In this document: positions 33,683 to 42,582 of the stretch, piece by piece | How positions within the stretch are numbered: position 1 is the stretch's first letter | Layout of the letters: every line of letters starts with the position of its first letter | Assembly: GCA_020687485.1 (NCBI GenBank) | Contig: JAJEQR010000010.1 | Span: 43,660 to 107,659 of the forward strand | Length of the DNA stretch: 64,000 bases | DNA from: Hominifimenecus microfluidus | Lineage (GTDB): Bacteria; Bacillota; Clostridia; Lachnospirales; Lachnospiraceae | Reading direction: 5' to 3' | Translations under genes and position numbers: made by a program | The notes under the pieces: model-generated | Database searches by the model: none | What the model was told of the DNA's origin: nothing | What the model saw: the letters and a program-made list of their open reading frames with translations, nothing else

Positions 33683-34759
33683 AATACGAAAATTCTTACC
33701 GTAAATGAATATGACCCGGAGCCAGAAGTGATCCGTGAAGCGGCTCAGGTACTGAAGGACGGCGGTCTTGTCGCCTTTCCGACAGAGACTGTATACGGGC
33801 TGGGAGGAGATGGATTGAATCCGGAAGCTTCCGGTAAGATCTATGCAGCCAAGGGACGGCCTTCGGACAATCCGCTGATTCTTCATATCGCGGAACGGGA
33901 GGAGCTGATCCCGCTGACAGCGGAGATTCCGCAGATGGCAGAGCGCCTGATGGATACCTTCTGGCCGGGTCCCATGACACTAATTTTTCGAAAAAGCGAA
34001 CAGGTCCCTTACGAGACGACTGGTGGGCTGGATACCGTAGCGGTTCGGATGCCGAGTCATCCGGTAGCGCGAAGACTGATACAGGAGGCAGGACTTCCGA
34101 TCGCAGCGCCCAGCGCCAATCTTTCCGGACGCCCAAGTCCGACGAGTGCATCTCATGTGGAGGAGGATCTGAACGGCAGGATTGATATGATCCTGGATGG
34201 CGGTGATGTTCAGATCGGCCTGGAATCCACGATTATAGATGTGACGGGAGATGCGCCTGTGATTCTTCGCCCCGGTTTTATCTCACGGGAGGATGTGGAA
34301 GCGCTGATGGGCAGCTGTACACTGGATCCTGCCATTGTAGGGAAGCCAGACCTGAATTTGCGTCCGAAGGCTCCCGGCATGAAGTACCGCCATTATGCGC
34401 CCCAAGCGGATATGCTGATCGTGGAGGGCGATCCTGACTTTGTTACAAGGACAATCTGTGCAAAGGCGGCGAAGGATCTGGCCGAAGGAAAGAAGGTGGC
34501 GGTTCTCTGCACGGAGGAGAGCCGGGCAGCGTATGGCGATCTGTCCTGTCATACGGTGGGAACCCGCGGCAATGAGGAGACGATTGCTCATAATCTGTTC
34601 CGGTGCCTGCGTGAATTTGACGAGGAGAAGGTGGACATGATATACTCGGAATCCTTCCGGGAAGGGACTCTGGGCGGTGCGATTATGAATCGCCTGCTGA
34701 AGGCAGCCGGATACCATGTGCTGCAGCAGATCGGAGGCGCTCATGGGTCGTTATCGTAA
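33680..34759 (+). CDS. L-threonylcarbamoyladenylate synthase (Sua5/YwlC)
   Basis: A 359-residue enzyme that makes threonylcarbamoyl-AMP from Thr, bicarbonate and ATP for the t6A37 modification of ANN-decoding tRNAs. The YrdC domain is at about 12-205 (LVAFPTETVYGLGGDGLNPEASGKIYAAKGRPSDNPLILHI in pieces, LPIAAPSANLSGRPSPTSA, GLESTIIDVTG). The Sua5 C-terminal domain (about 215-355) begins after the linker RPKAPGMKYRHYAPQA. Upstream in-frame codons to 33335 are non-coding antisense of cwlD. It is the first gene of a ywlC-ywlE-rpiB cluster, the same order as in Bacillus subtilis. Confidence 0.94.
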   Translation: MNTKILTVNEYDPEPEVIREAAQVLKDGGLVAFPTETVYGLGGDGLNPEASGKIYAAKGRPSDNPLILHIAEREELIPLTAEIPQMAERLMDTFWPGPMTLIFRKSEQVPYETTGGLDTVAVRMPSHPVARRLIQEAGLPIAAPSANLSGRPSPTSASHVEEDLNGRIDMILDGGDVQIGLESTIIDVTGDAPVILRPGFISREDVEALMGSCTLDPAIVGKPDLNLRPKAPGMKYRHYAPQADMLIVEGDPDFVTRTICAKAAKDLAEGKKVAVLCTEESRAAYGDLSCHTVGTRGNEETIAHNLFRCLREFDEEKVDMIYSESFREGTLGGAIMNRLLKAAGYHVLQQIGGAHGSLS

Positions 34760-35201
34760 AGTCATTTTTGTATGTATGGATAATACCTGCCGGAGCATCA
34801 TGGCGGAAGCTGTGATGAACAGTGTGAACAAGCAGCATATGGTGGAAGTAGAGAGCCGGGGACTGGTTGTTCTTTTTCCGGAGCCGATGAATCCGAAGGC
34901 GGTAGCGATTCTGAAGAATTATCAGATGAAACCTTCACGGGAGAGCTCGCTGGCGCTGCAGCCGTCCGACGTCACGGAAGGCACGCTTGTGCTTACGATG
35001 ACAGCGTACGAGTGCGAGCAGGCGAAAGAGCTCCTGGGACCGGAGGCGGAAGTGCATACGATCGGCGATTTTGCCGGTAAACCGGGCGATATTGGCGAAC
35101 CCCATGGCGGGACGCTTGCGGAGTACGGCGCCTGCTATGAATATATTGATCTTATGGTTAAGATCGCAGCGGAAATAATTTACAGAGGAGAAGAATCATG
35201 A
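34743..35201 (+). CDS. Low-molecular-weight phosphatase, YwlE-like (protein arginine phosphatase)
   Basis: A 152-residue LMW-PTP fold protein. The P-loop is VIFVCMDNTCRSIMAEAV (CX5RS, Cys about residue 10). The Thr four residues after Cys is the residue that gives YwlE its phosphoarginine specificity in Bacillus, and the gene context is the same (ywlC-ywlE-ywlF), so arginine phosphatase activity is the best guess. The D-loop reads GDIGEPHGGTLAEY: Glu stands where relatives have the general acid Asp of DPxGG. It overlaps the preceding gene by 17 nt; SD GGAGG before ATG 34743. Confidence 0.85.
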   Translation: MGRYRKVIFVCMDNTCRSIMAEAVMNSVNKQHMVEVESRGLVVLFPEPMNPKAVAILKNYQMKPSRESSLALQPSDVTEGTLVLTMTAYECEQAKELLGPEAEVHTIGDFAGKPGDIGEPHGGTLAEYGACYEYIDLMVKIAAEIIYRGEES

Positions 35202-35629
35202 TTGCAATTGGAAGTGATCACGGCGGATACGCCCTGAAGCAGGAGATTATGGCTTACCTGGACAAGGAGGGCCTGGAATACAAGGATTACGGATGCTACA
35301 GTGAAGCGTCCTGCGATTATCCGGAGTTCGGTCATGCGGTAGCGCATGCCGTAGCGGATGGAGAGTGTGAGAGAGGCATTATTATCTGCGGAACCGGCAT
35401 TGGCATCTCGATTTCAGCCAACAAGGTAAAAGGAATCCGAGCGGCTCTGTGCGGTGACTGCTTCTCCGCGCAGATGACAAGAGAGCATAACGACGCGAAT
35501 ATCCTGGCACTGGGTGCGCGTGTCGTTGGCGCCGGTCTTGCGGTTAAAATTGTAGATACCTTCCTTCATACCGAGTTCTCCGGCGATGAGCGCCATGCAA
35601 GAAGAATCGCGAAGATTGAGGAGATCTGA
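35198..35629 (+). CDS. rpiB: Ribose 5-phosphate isomerase B
   Basis: A 143-residue RpiB/LacAB-type isomerase interconverting ribulose-5-P and ribose-5-P. Motifs are IGSDHGGYALKQEI (about 5), the catalytic Cys in IICGTGIGISISANKVKGIRAALC (about 66, read in two parts) and REHNDANILALGARVVG (about 100). Overlaps the phosphatase stop by 4 nt (ATGA), with AGAGGAGAA upstream. It connects to the PRPP/nucleotide supply made by prs and the transaldolase-like gene. Confidence 0.95.
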   Translation: MIAIGSDHGGYALKQEIMAYLDKEGLEYKDYGCYSEASCDYPEFGHAVAHAVADGECERGIIICGTGIGISISANKVKGIRAALCGDCFSAQMTREHNDANILALGARVVGAGLAVKIVDTFLHTEFSGDERHARRIAKIEEI

Positions 35630-35662
35630 GCCGTAATACAGAATGATCAGCGGAGGCGGAAG

Positions 35663-36145
35663 ATGAACAAGCGCGAAGACTACATTTCCTGGGACGAGTA
35701 TTTTATGGGTGTGGCGATGTTAAGCGCCATGCGTTCGAAGGACCCCAACACACAGGTAGGAGCCTGTATTGTCAGTGAAGACCACAAGATTCTTTCGATG
35801 GGATACAACGGTCTTCCGGTCGGCTGTTCGGACGATGAGTTCCCGTGGAACCGGGAAGGCGAGCCCTACGACAATAAATATTTTTATACGACACACAGCG
35901 AATTGAATGCGATACTGAACTATCGCGGCGGGAGTCTGGAGGACAGCCGTCTCTATGTTACGCTGTTTCCCTGCAATGAGTGTGCCAAGGCAATCATTCA
36001 GTCGGGAATCCGGACGGTAGTGTATGCGGACAATAAGTATGCCGGCACACCTTCGGTAAGAGCTTCTCAGAGGATGTTTGACGCGGCCGGCGTGCGTTAC
36101 TATCAGTATCAGATGGGTGGCCGAAAGATAGAACTGGAGCTGTAA
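35663..36145 (+). CDS. Deoxycytidylate deaminase (ComEB-like)
   Basis: A 160-residue zinc hydrolase that converts dCMP to dUMP for thymidylate supply. The zinc and proton-transfer residues are in TTHSELNAILN (H-x-E, about 72-76) and LFPCNECAKAIIQSG (PCxxC, about 97-102). N-terminal WDEYFMGVAMLSAMRSKDPNTQVGACIV and SMGYNGLPVGCSD are typical of the family. SD GGAGGCGGAAG before ATG. Confidence 0.93.
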   Translation: MNKREDYISWDEYFMGVAMLSAMRSKDPNTQVGACIVSEDHKILSMGYNGLPVGCSDDEFPWNREGEPYDNKYFYTTHSELNAILNYRGGSLEDSRLYVTLFPCNECAKAIIQSGIRTVVYADNKYAGTPSVRASQRMFDAAGVRYYQYQMGGRKIELEL

Positions 36146-36148
36146 TAA

Positions 36149-38683
36149 ATGAACAAACTGATCAAAAAAATTCTGATCCTTGGCGGCATTTTTCTTATTG
36201 CCGCCATTGCTTTTTTATGGATGACACGGGGCAGCAAGGAAGAGCAGACAATTGATTATGGCGTTATGGAGGAGGCTTCCCTTCCGATTGTAAGCATGAG
36301 CGCGGAAGGCTATGCGATCAATACGCTGTACGGCTATGTGAACGAGATGGGAGCGTCCTATGTGCAGGAGAGCCTGACGCCACTGGCAGCAGATCGCCGT
36401 CTCCCTGTGACGATAGAAACCTGTGGGAATGAAATCAGAAAGATCCGTTATGAGATCCGGAGTCTGGATGGAGAAGAGCTGGTCGAAGCGATTGATATCA
36501 CGGACTGGGAGACCTCTGATGGAAAGGTGCAGGCGATACTTCCTATTCAGGATATTATCAGGAAAGAAACGGAATACAGCCTGCGGTTGACGCTGGAGAC
36601 GGATCTTCATAATGCAGTGTATTACTACACACGGATTATCGAAGACGAGACTCTTCACACGAAGGAAATGCTGGAATATGTGAGTGATTTCCATGCTTCG
36701 GCTTTTCGTGCAGCGGACGCGCAGGATTATGCGATTAACTGGGAGGTGGATGCCTCCGCGGATAAGGATACGCTGACGTCTGTGAACATTCATTCCGATT
36801 TCAGTCAGCTGACTTATGGAGATCTTTCGCCGAGTGCTGTTGGTGATCCTCAGATTACAGTACTGGAGATGGACGATACATTTGGCTCCTTTCAGGTTCG
36901 TTATGAGCTTCAGGCGGAGGGGGATGATACCCGGATCGGGAATTATGTGGCGGAGGAGTTCTTCTGCCTGCAGTGGTCAAGCCTGCGTTTCTATCTGATG
37001 GATTATGAGCGCACGATGCGCCAGGAATTTGAAGCTTCGGTAAGTACCTTTACGGAGGATAGTATTGAATTCGGCATGGTGCAGGAATCCGATGTGTCCA
37101 CAGTGCAGTCGCCGGACGGCTCCTATCGTGTATTCACGGTTGGCGGCGATCTCTGGAGCTATTCCGAGGAGAAGCGGGAGGCAGTGCTGCTCTTCTCCTT
37201 CCGTCAGGACGGTCAGAGCAGTGCGCAGCGGCTGCATGAGGAATACGAGGTTCAGCTGGTAAATGTGGACGATAATGGCAATGTGGAGTTCTTTGTGTAT
37301 GGTTACATGAACCGCGGCGATCATGAAGGGCAGGTTGGCCTGTCCTACTATCGCTATGTAAAGAGTGATAACGCACTGCAGGAGATTTTCTATGTTTCTT
37401 CCGACAAGTCCTATGAGGTTCTGCGGGAGGATATCCGCAGGCTTTCCCACCGGGAGGGGGATCTGGTGTATATTCTGTTCGACAATAATGTCTACGCTGT
37501 GGATTATCAGGGCAAGGAAGTGGTTGTCGTTGTAGAGAATGCAGATGCCCGCGGACTTGTGGTCAGTGAGGAGCAGAATGCGATCGCCTGGCAGCAGGGC
37601 GATGATCTGAGGCAGGCGGGATCGATTCAGATCCTGTACCTGGATTCCGGGAAGTCACAGATTCTGAACGCGGCGAGCGGCGAATACCTTCGCACGCAGG
37701 GATTTATCGGGCAGGACTTCGTAAGTACCGCCGGACGAACTTCGGATATTCAGGCGGAAGGCTTTGAGACCATCTGGCCGCAGTACCGCCTGACCATTGT
37801 GAATCCGGAGGGCGGCGAGGAAGCGCATTATGAATACAATGCTGTCTATATCTCGGATGTGACAGTAGAAGCCGGACAAGTTCATCTGGAGCGTCTGCAG
37901 AAATCCGTCAGCGGCTACGAACGCATCGCAGACGACACACTGATGCAGAACCAGACGGAGATGCCGAATACGGATAATATCCTGACGGCGAGGATCAATG
38001 AAACGCAGAAGCGAGTATATTCACTGAAGACGACATCGGACAATGCGAAGAAGACGCTGAATGTTTCTGTCCCGAACCGGGTACTCTATACGGCAGATAC
38101 CACGCTGAAGCCATCCTCTTCCAGCGAGGGAGCGCTTCGTTACTACGCATATGGAGCTGGGCATCTGGTCGGCGTCTATGAGAATGCAGGGGATGCCATC
38201 CGGCTTGCTTATGATTCCATGGGATGGGTGACCGACAGTTTGGGCAACCGGGTATGGCACCGGACGGCCAGAGGCAATGGGACGGTATCTATGACGATCA
38301 GCGCGGATGCGGCAGTGACTTCCGGTAGCGGCCGGATGGGTGGCTGCGTGAAGGGAATCCTTCTGCGGGAGGATGCGTATGCCGATGTGGATGCTCTTCT
38401 GGCGGAGGGCCGCAGCGCGGAGGCGATCCTGGAGGAATCCCTGCCGGGAACGCCGGTGAATCTGACCGGATGCGATATGCGCCAGATCTATTATTATCTC
38501 AGCCAGAATACGCCGGTGCTTGTAATTAGCACGAATGACACGCCGCTTCTTCTGGTGGGATACGATCCCTATAATGTAGATATCTATGATCCGCTGGATG
38601 GATCGACCTACAAGATGGGACAGCAGGATGCGCTGAATACCTTCACGCAGGCGGGCAATCAGTTTCTGGGATATCTGCGCTGA
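36149..38683 (+). CDS. Large membrane-anchored protein with C39-like C-terminus
   Basis: Not a well characterised family. The 844 residues consist of an N-terminal membrane anchor (about 5-25, no lipobox), then a long extracytoplasmic part. Residues about 35-330 are beta-rich. About 335-600 look propeller-like (repeated pieces such as SPDGSYRVFTVGGDLWSYS, GDLVYILFDNNVYAVDYQG, NAIAWQQGDD). The last 115 residues resemble a C39-like peptidase fold: MGGCVKGILL (Cys about 733), an amphipathic region, then NTPVLVISTNDTPLLLVGYDPYNVDIYDPLDG. There the usual catalytic His position is Thr, while the following DP is kept. A catalytically dead wall-binding or protein-binding domain is possible. It starts 3 nt after the deaminase gene. 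Confidence 0.65.
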   Translation: MNKLIKKILILGGIFLIAAIAFLWMTRGSKEEQTIDYGVMEEASLPIVSMSAEGYAINTLYGYVNEMGASYVQESLTPLAADRRLPVTIETCGNEIRKIRYEIRSLDGEELVEAIDITDWETSDGKVQAILPIQDIIRKETEYSLRLTLETDLHNAVYYYTRIIEDETLHTKEMLEYVSDFHASAFRAADAQDYAINWEVDASADKDTLTSVNIHSDFSQLTYGDLSPSAVGDPQITVLEMDDTFGSFQVRYELQAEGDDTRIGNYVAEEFFCLQWSSLRFYLMDYERTMRQEFEASVSTFTEDSIEFGMVQESDVSTVQSPDGSYRVFTVGGDLWSYSEEKREAVLLFSFRQDGQSSAQRLHEEYEVQLVNVDDNGNVEFFVYGYMNRGDHEGQVGLSYYRYVKSDNALQEIFYVSSDKSYEVLREDIRRLSHREGDLVYILFDNNVYAVDYQGKEVVVVVENADARGLVVSEEQNAIAWQQGDDLRQAGSIQILYLDSGKSQILNAASGEYLRTQGFIGQDFVSTAGRTSDIQAEGFETIWPQYRLTIVNPEGGEEAHYEYNAVYISDVTVEAGQVHLERLQKSVSGYERIADDTLMQNQTEMPNTDNILTARINETQKRVYSLKTTSDNAKKTLNVSVPNRVLYTADTTLKPSSSSEGALRYYAYGAGHLVGVYENAGDAIRLAYDSMGWVTDSLGNRVWHRTARGNGTVSMTISADAAVTSGSGRMGGCVKGILLREDAYADVDALLAEGRSAEAILEESLPGTPVNLTGCDMRQIYYYLSQNTPVLVISTNDTPLLLVGYDPYNVDIYDPLDGSTYKMGQQDALNTFTQAGNQFLGYLR

Positions 38684-38717
38684 CAGCAGCAAAAGATTAC
38701 CAAAATGTTAAAAAATA

Positions 38718-38746
38718 TTTACAACCTGTTCATTTGGTGTTAGAAT
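38718..38746 (+). promoter_or_regulatory. Promoter of murA
   Basis: TTTACA (38718-38723), a 17-nt spacer and TAGAAT (38741-38746). Confidence 0.65.
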
Positions 38747-38784
38747 AACCAAAGGATAAAAAATAAGTCAGGGGAGACTTAGAT

Positions 38785-40074
38785 ATGCAGTATATTATGA
38801 AAGGCGGGAATCCGTTAGTCGGCGAAGTCGTGATTAGTGGCGCCAAGAACGCGGCGCTGGGGATTCTGGCGGCTGCGATTATGACAGATGATTCCGTTAT
38901 TATCGATAACCTTCCGGATGTAAGAGATATCCGTGTTTTATTAGATGCTATGAAGGAGATCGGCGTGATCGTAGAGCGTACCGGTCCGAACAGTGTAAAG
39001 CTTAACGGTGGCAATATTCATACCGTCCGCGTGGATAATGCCTATATTAAGAAGATCCGTGCCGGTTACTATCTGATGGGCGCGCTGCTTGGCAAGTACC
39101 GCCATGCGGAAGTTGCGCTTCCCGGCGGCTGTAATATCGGAAGTCGTCCGATTGACCAGCATCTGAAGGGCTTCCGGGCTCTCGGCGCTACGGCAAATGT
39201 GGAATACGGTCGTGTGATCGCGGACGTCAAGGATCTGACCGGCGGTCATATCTACCTGGATATGGTATCTGTGGGTGCTACGATCAACCTGATGCTGGCT
39301 TCCGTGCTGGCTTCCGGCAACACGACCATCGAGAATGCGGCCAAGGAGCCCCATGTGGTGGATGTAGCCAACATGCTGAATTCCATGGGCGCGAATATCA
39401 AGGGCGCGGGAACGGACGTGATCCGCATCCGCGGCGTAAAGAAGCTGCACGGTACGGAATACTCCATCATTCCGGATCAGATTGAGGCGGGAACCTTTAT
39501 GTTCGCCGCTGCCGTTACCCGTGGTGATGTTACCGTGCGTAATGTCATTCCGAAGCATATGGAAGCGATCAGCTCCAAGCTTCTGGAGATGGGCTGTGAA
39601 GTGGTTGAGTTTGATGACGCGATCCGCGTAGTTGGCAAGCCGGTACTGGGGTCCTGCAATGTGAAGACCCTTCCTTATCCGGGATTCCCTACGGATATGC
39701 AGCCGCAGATTTGTGTGGCGCTGGCGCTGGCGAAGGGCCGCGGTATCGTGACCGAGAGCATCTTCGAGAATCGTTTCAAGTATGTGGACGAGCTGGCGAA
39801 GATGGGTGCGCAGATCAAAGTGGAGAGCAATGTCGCCGTGATTGACGGCGTGGAGCGCTTTACCGGTGCTGACCTGGTTGCCCCGGATCTTCGTGCCGGA
39901 GCGGCACTGGTTCTGGCCGGACTGAGCGCGGAAGGCATCACTACTGTGGATGATATTGAATTCATCCTGCGCGGCTACGAGAGCTTCGAGAAGAAGCTGC
40001 AGGGTCTTGGCGCAGTGATCGAGGTTGTGGATGACGAGCGCGAAGCGCAGAAGTTCCGCCTGAGAGTCGGCTGA
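38785..40074 (+). CDS. murA: UDP-N-acetylglucosamine 1-carboxyvinyltransferase
   Basis: The 429-residue EPSP-synthase-fold enzyme of the first committed step of peptidoglycan synthesis: it transfers enolpyruvate from PEP to UDP-GlcNAc in the cytosol. Visible residues are Lys-Asn in VISGAKNAALGILAAAI (about 22-23), the PEP/fosfomycin Cys in LPGGCNIGSRPIDQH (about 117) and Asp in FPTDMQPQ (about 305). Since Cys is retained, fosfomycin sensitivity at the target is expected. The ATG has AGGGGAGACTTAGAT upstream. It stands as a single transcription unit with its own promoter and terminator. Confidence 0.97.
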   Translation: MQYIMKGGNPLVGEVVISGAKNAALGILAAAIMTDDSVIIDNLPDVRDIRVLLDAMKEIGVIVERTGPNSVKLNGGNIHTVRVDNAYIKKIRAGYYLMGALLGKYRHAEVALPGGCNIGSRPIDQHLKGFRALGATANVEYGRVIADVKDLTGGHIYLDMVSVGATINLMLASVLASGNTTIENAAKEPHVVDVANMLNSMGANIKGAGTDVIRIRGVKKLHGTEYSIIPDQIEAGTFMFAAAVTRGDVTVRNVIPKHMEAISSKLLEMGCEVVEFDDAIRVVGKPVLGSCNVKTLPYPGFPTDMQPQICVALALAKGRGIVTESIFENRFKYVDELAKMGAQIKVESNVAVIDGVERFTGADLVAPDLRAGAALVLAGLSAEGITTVDDIEFILRGYESFEKKLQGLGAVIEVVDDEREAQKFRLRVG

Positions 40075-40125
40075 TGGCCGGACTTCGCGGCGGCTGTCGT
40101 TTTATCTTAAAAGAATATGACATAG

Positions 40126-40168
40126 AAAAATCCCTGTTCGGTTATGTACTGCCGGACAGGGATTTTTT
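40126..40168. terminator. Bidirectional terminator between murA and the AraC gene
   Basis: AAAAATCCCTGTTCGG and CCGGACAGGGATTTTT form the stem with one G-T pair; A- and T-runs stand on both sides. It overlaps the AraC stop codon. Confidence 0.85.
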
Positions 40169-41030
40169 ACGCAAAAATATTCGGCGTCACCGGCGCGTCC
40201 GGCACAATATTCGTGTGAAGCATCCGGTAATCGTTCGGTGAGTAGCCGATACGTTTCATGAAAAGCTTGGTGAAGTGGGCCGGGTTGTTGTAGCCAACCG
40301 TATACGCGATCTCGGCGATGCTGAGATTCGAGTTGATCAGCAGGTTCTTCGCCTTGCTGAAACGGACATCGATCAGGTAGTTGATCGGTGAGATTCCGAA
40401 TTCCTTCTGCAGCAGATGGCTGATATGGCCGGAGCTCATAAAGAAATGCTGTGACAGCGATTCCAGCGTAATATCCTGATCATAATTCATGTAGATATAG
40501 GACAGGATATCGCTGGCCAGCGGATTCTCTTTCATCTCCCAGAACGGATCGGTCGTCTTCTGATGCTTGCGGATCAGAACCAGCATCGGTGCGAGGATCA
40601 GGCGGCATAGATCCATATCCGGATTCGGCTCCTTCATCAGACGGTAGATCTCAGCGAGCGTTCCGCTGATATAGGGAATATGCGCATTGTCCCGGATCAG
40701 AGGGTAAGCTGTCGGCGGGATAATATATTCCGGATATTCTGTATTTTTCCATTTCACATCTGAGACTACGAGAACCAGAGTCTTCATGGGGTTGTGTGCA
40801 CTGGAAGAACCGGCATGGACAAATCCTCTTTCGATAACAAGAAAATCCCCCTTCTCAACGGAAAAATGCTGATGGTTAATCATATAGATTCCGCTGCCGC
40901 TGGCCACGTAGACCAGCTCGGTCACATCCTTGTGCAGATGAAAGGTATAAGCCTGATCCGTCAGGTTGTAATCCAGGTGAACCCGGCGGATATTCGGTAG
41001 ATGATCTTCAAAATGAGACTGAAAAAGCAC
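40167..41030 (-). CDS. AraC family transcriptional regulator
   Basis: A 287-residue regulator with an N-terminal cupin (about 25-100, with FHLHKDVTELVYVASGSGIYMINHQHF in parts) and a C-terminal double HTH (about 185-280, ISHLLQKEFGISPINYLIDVRFSKAK and LSIAEIAYTVGYNNPAHFTKLFMKRIGYSPNDYR in parts). The start GTG 41030 is chosen because GAAGGGAGGG lies just upstream; an in-frame ATG at 41057 lies before that SD. It is divergent from the enolase/TRAP operon and is its probable activator, with a sugar or sugar acid as ligand (inference). Confidence 0.9.
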   Translation of the reverse strand: MLFQSHFEDHLPNIRRVHLDYNLTDQAYTFHLHKDVTELVYVASGSGIYMINHQHFSVEKGDFLVIERGFVHAGSSSAHNPMKTLVLVVSDVKWKNTEYPEYIIPPTAYPLIRDNAHIPYISGTLAEIYRLMKEPNPDMDLCRLILAPMLVLIRKHQKTTDPFWEMKENPLASDILSYIYMNYDQDITLESLSQHFFMSSGHISHLLQKEFGISPINYLIDVRFSKAKNLLINSNLSIAEIAYTVGYNNPAHFTKLFMKRIGYSPNDYRMLHTNIVPDAPVTPNIFA

Positions 41031-41204
41031 GTAAAACCCTCCCTTCAGATGATACAAATGTTAACATAATTTATCAAAAATCGCAAGATAATTCATGGAA
41101 ACAGGTTTTATGCGCAGAAAATGAAGAAAAATCATGGCTCAGGATGTAAAGATAATTTCGCCGGAATGTAAGAATAGAGGATAGATTCCGCCGCGCCTTT
41201 TTTC

Positions 41205-41210
41205 TATAAT
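41205..41210 (+). promoter_or_regulatory. -10 box of the enolase/TRAP operon, without a clear -35
   Basis: A perfect TATAAT at 41205-41210 lacks a good -35 (TAGATT at the expected place), which fits an activator-dependent promoter served by the AraC protein. The remaining 41031-41377 shows no gene. Confidence 0.5.
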
Positions 41211-41377
41211 GAGGACATAAAACACGAGGAAAATTTATTACTGGGTATTGTTAATGCCTATTAGACAGCGGCGAAGAGTTCTGCTAATATGGGGAAAACA
41301 AAACGTGAGGAACACCGAGTCAGAGATAGAATCAGAGAAAAGATACGCATCGAGATGCGGAAGGAGTGACAGAAAAT

Positions 41378-42562
41378 ATGAAAATTACGAAGGTAGAGGT
41401 GCTGAAGGTAAAGACAACGCGGGCCACCTGGCGTCCCGTATTCTGCCGGATCTATACGGATGAGGGAATCTACGGCGACGGAGAAGCGGCCCTGGCATAC
41501 GGACGCGCGGCAGACGCCGGATTCGCGGCAGTAAAGGAGTTCGCCAGTCTGATTATCGGCATGGACCCGCTGAAGAATGAAGTGATCTGGGAGAAGCTCT
41601 ACAAGAGCACCTTCTGGGGACAGAACGGCGGACCGGTAATCTTCGCGGCAATCGGAGCGATCGACATTGCACTGTGGGATATCAAGGGCAAGTTCTACAA
41701 CGCTCCGATTCATGCGCTGCTGGGAGGAGCGAGAAGAGACAAGCTTCGTTCCTATGCTAGCCAGCTCCAGAACGGCTGGGAGTATGGCAATGACAACTAT
41801 ACTTTCCAGTATAGCCCGGAGGACTTTGCCGAGGCAGCGAAGAAGGCGGTCGCAGAGAAATACGACGCCGTGAAGTTCGATTTCTTCGAGAAGAAGCCGG
41901 AGGGCGGCGATTACGTGCAGGAGGACCGGCGCTGCTTCGTTCTTCCGAAGGATCTGCATGTGATCGAAGACCGGCTGGCGGCAGTCAGAGAAGCCGTCGG
42001 ACCGGATGTGGATATCATCGCGGAGGCACATTCCCGTATGGATGCGCCAGGAGCCATCCGTTACGCGAAGATCCTGGAGAAATACGATGTCATGTTCTTC
42101 GAGGAGCCGGACACGCCGACGCCCTACATGACGAAGTACATTGCGGATCAGGTGAACATCCCGATCGCCGGAGGCGAGAGAGTCTACGGCCGTTGGCAGT
42201 TCGTTCCCTATTTCGAGGACCGGTCGCTGCAGGTGATTCAGCCGGATCTCGGTAATTGCGGAGGATTCACGGAGGTCAAGAAGATCTGCGATATGGCGCA
42301 TGCCTATGACGTCAGCGTACAGGCTCATATCTGTGCCAGCCCGCTGTCCACAACGGCGGCGATTCATCTGGAAGCGGTGCTCCCGAACTTCGTGATTCAT
42401 GAGCATCACATCTGCAACCGCATCACCTACAATATGGGACTGACGACAGTGGATGAACAGCCGGTGGACGGCTTCCTGAAGGTGCCGGATGCTCCGGGAC
42501 TTGGCAATGAGATCAGTGAGAAAGCATACAAAATGGCAGACGCATTTGCCGTTGTAGAATAA
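41378..42562 (+). CDS. Enolase-superfamily sugar acid dehydratase (mandelate racemase/ManD or galactonate type)
   Basis: A 394-residue mandelate racemase/muconate lactonising enzyme type protein. The N-terminal capping domain (about 1-120) is followed by the barrel. Metal ligands are probably in IIAEAHSRMD (about 216), MFFEEPDTPTP (Glu about 243) and PIAGGERVYGRWQF (Glu about 269). The catalytic His is probably in SVQAHICASPLSTTAAIHLE (about 318). AVKFDFFEKKPEGGDY (about 165) is the other side of the site. These fit acid-sugar dehydratases (galactonate, mannonate or gluconate type). The substrate cannot be read from motifs. It leads an operon with a TRAP transporter. ATG 41378; GGAAGGAG 11 nt upstream. 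Confidence 0.85.
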   Translation: MKITKVEVLKVKTTRATWRPVFCRIYTDEGIYGDGEAALAYGRAADAGFAAVKEFASLIIGMDPLKNEVIWEKLYKSTFWGQNGGPVIFAAIGAIDIALWDIKGKFYNAPIHALLGGARRDKLRSYASQLQNGWEYGNDNYTFQYSPEDFAEAAKKAVAEKYDAVKFDFFEKKPEGGDYVQEDRRCFVLPKDLHVIEDRLAAVREAVGPDVDIIAEAHSRMDAPGAIRYAKILEKYDVMFFEEPDTPTPYMTKYIADQVNIPIAGGERVYGRWQFVPYFEDRSLQVIQPDLGNCGGFTEVKKICDMAHAYDVSVQAHICASPLSTTAAIHLEAVLPNFVIHEHHICNRITYNMGLTTVDEQPVDGFLKVPDAPGLGNEISEKAYKMADAFAVVE

Positions 42563-42582
42563 TTCAAAGGAGGAAGAACATT

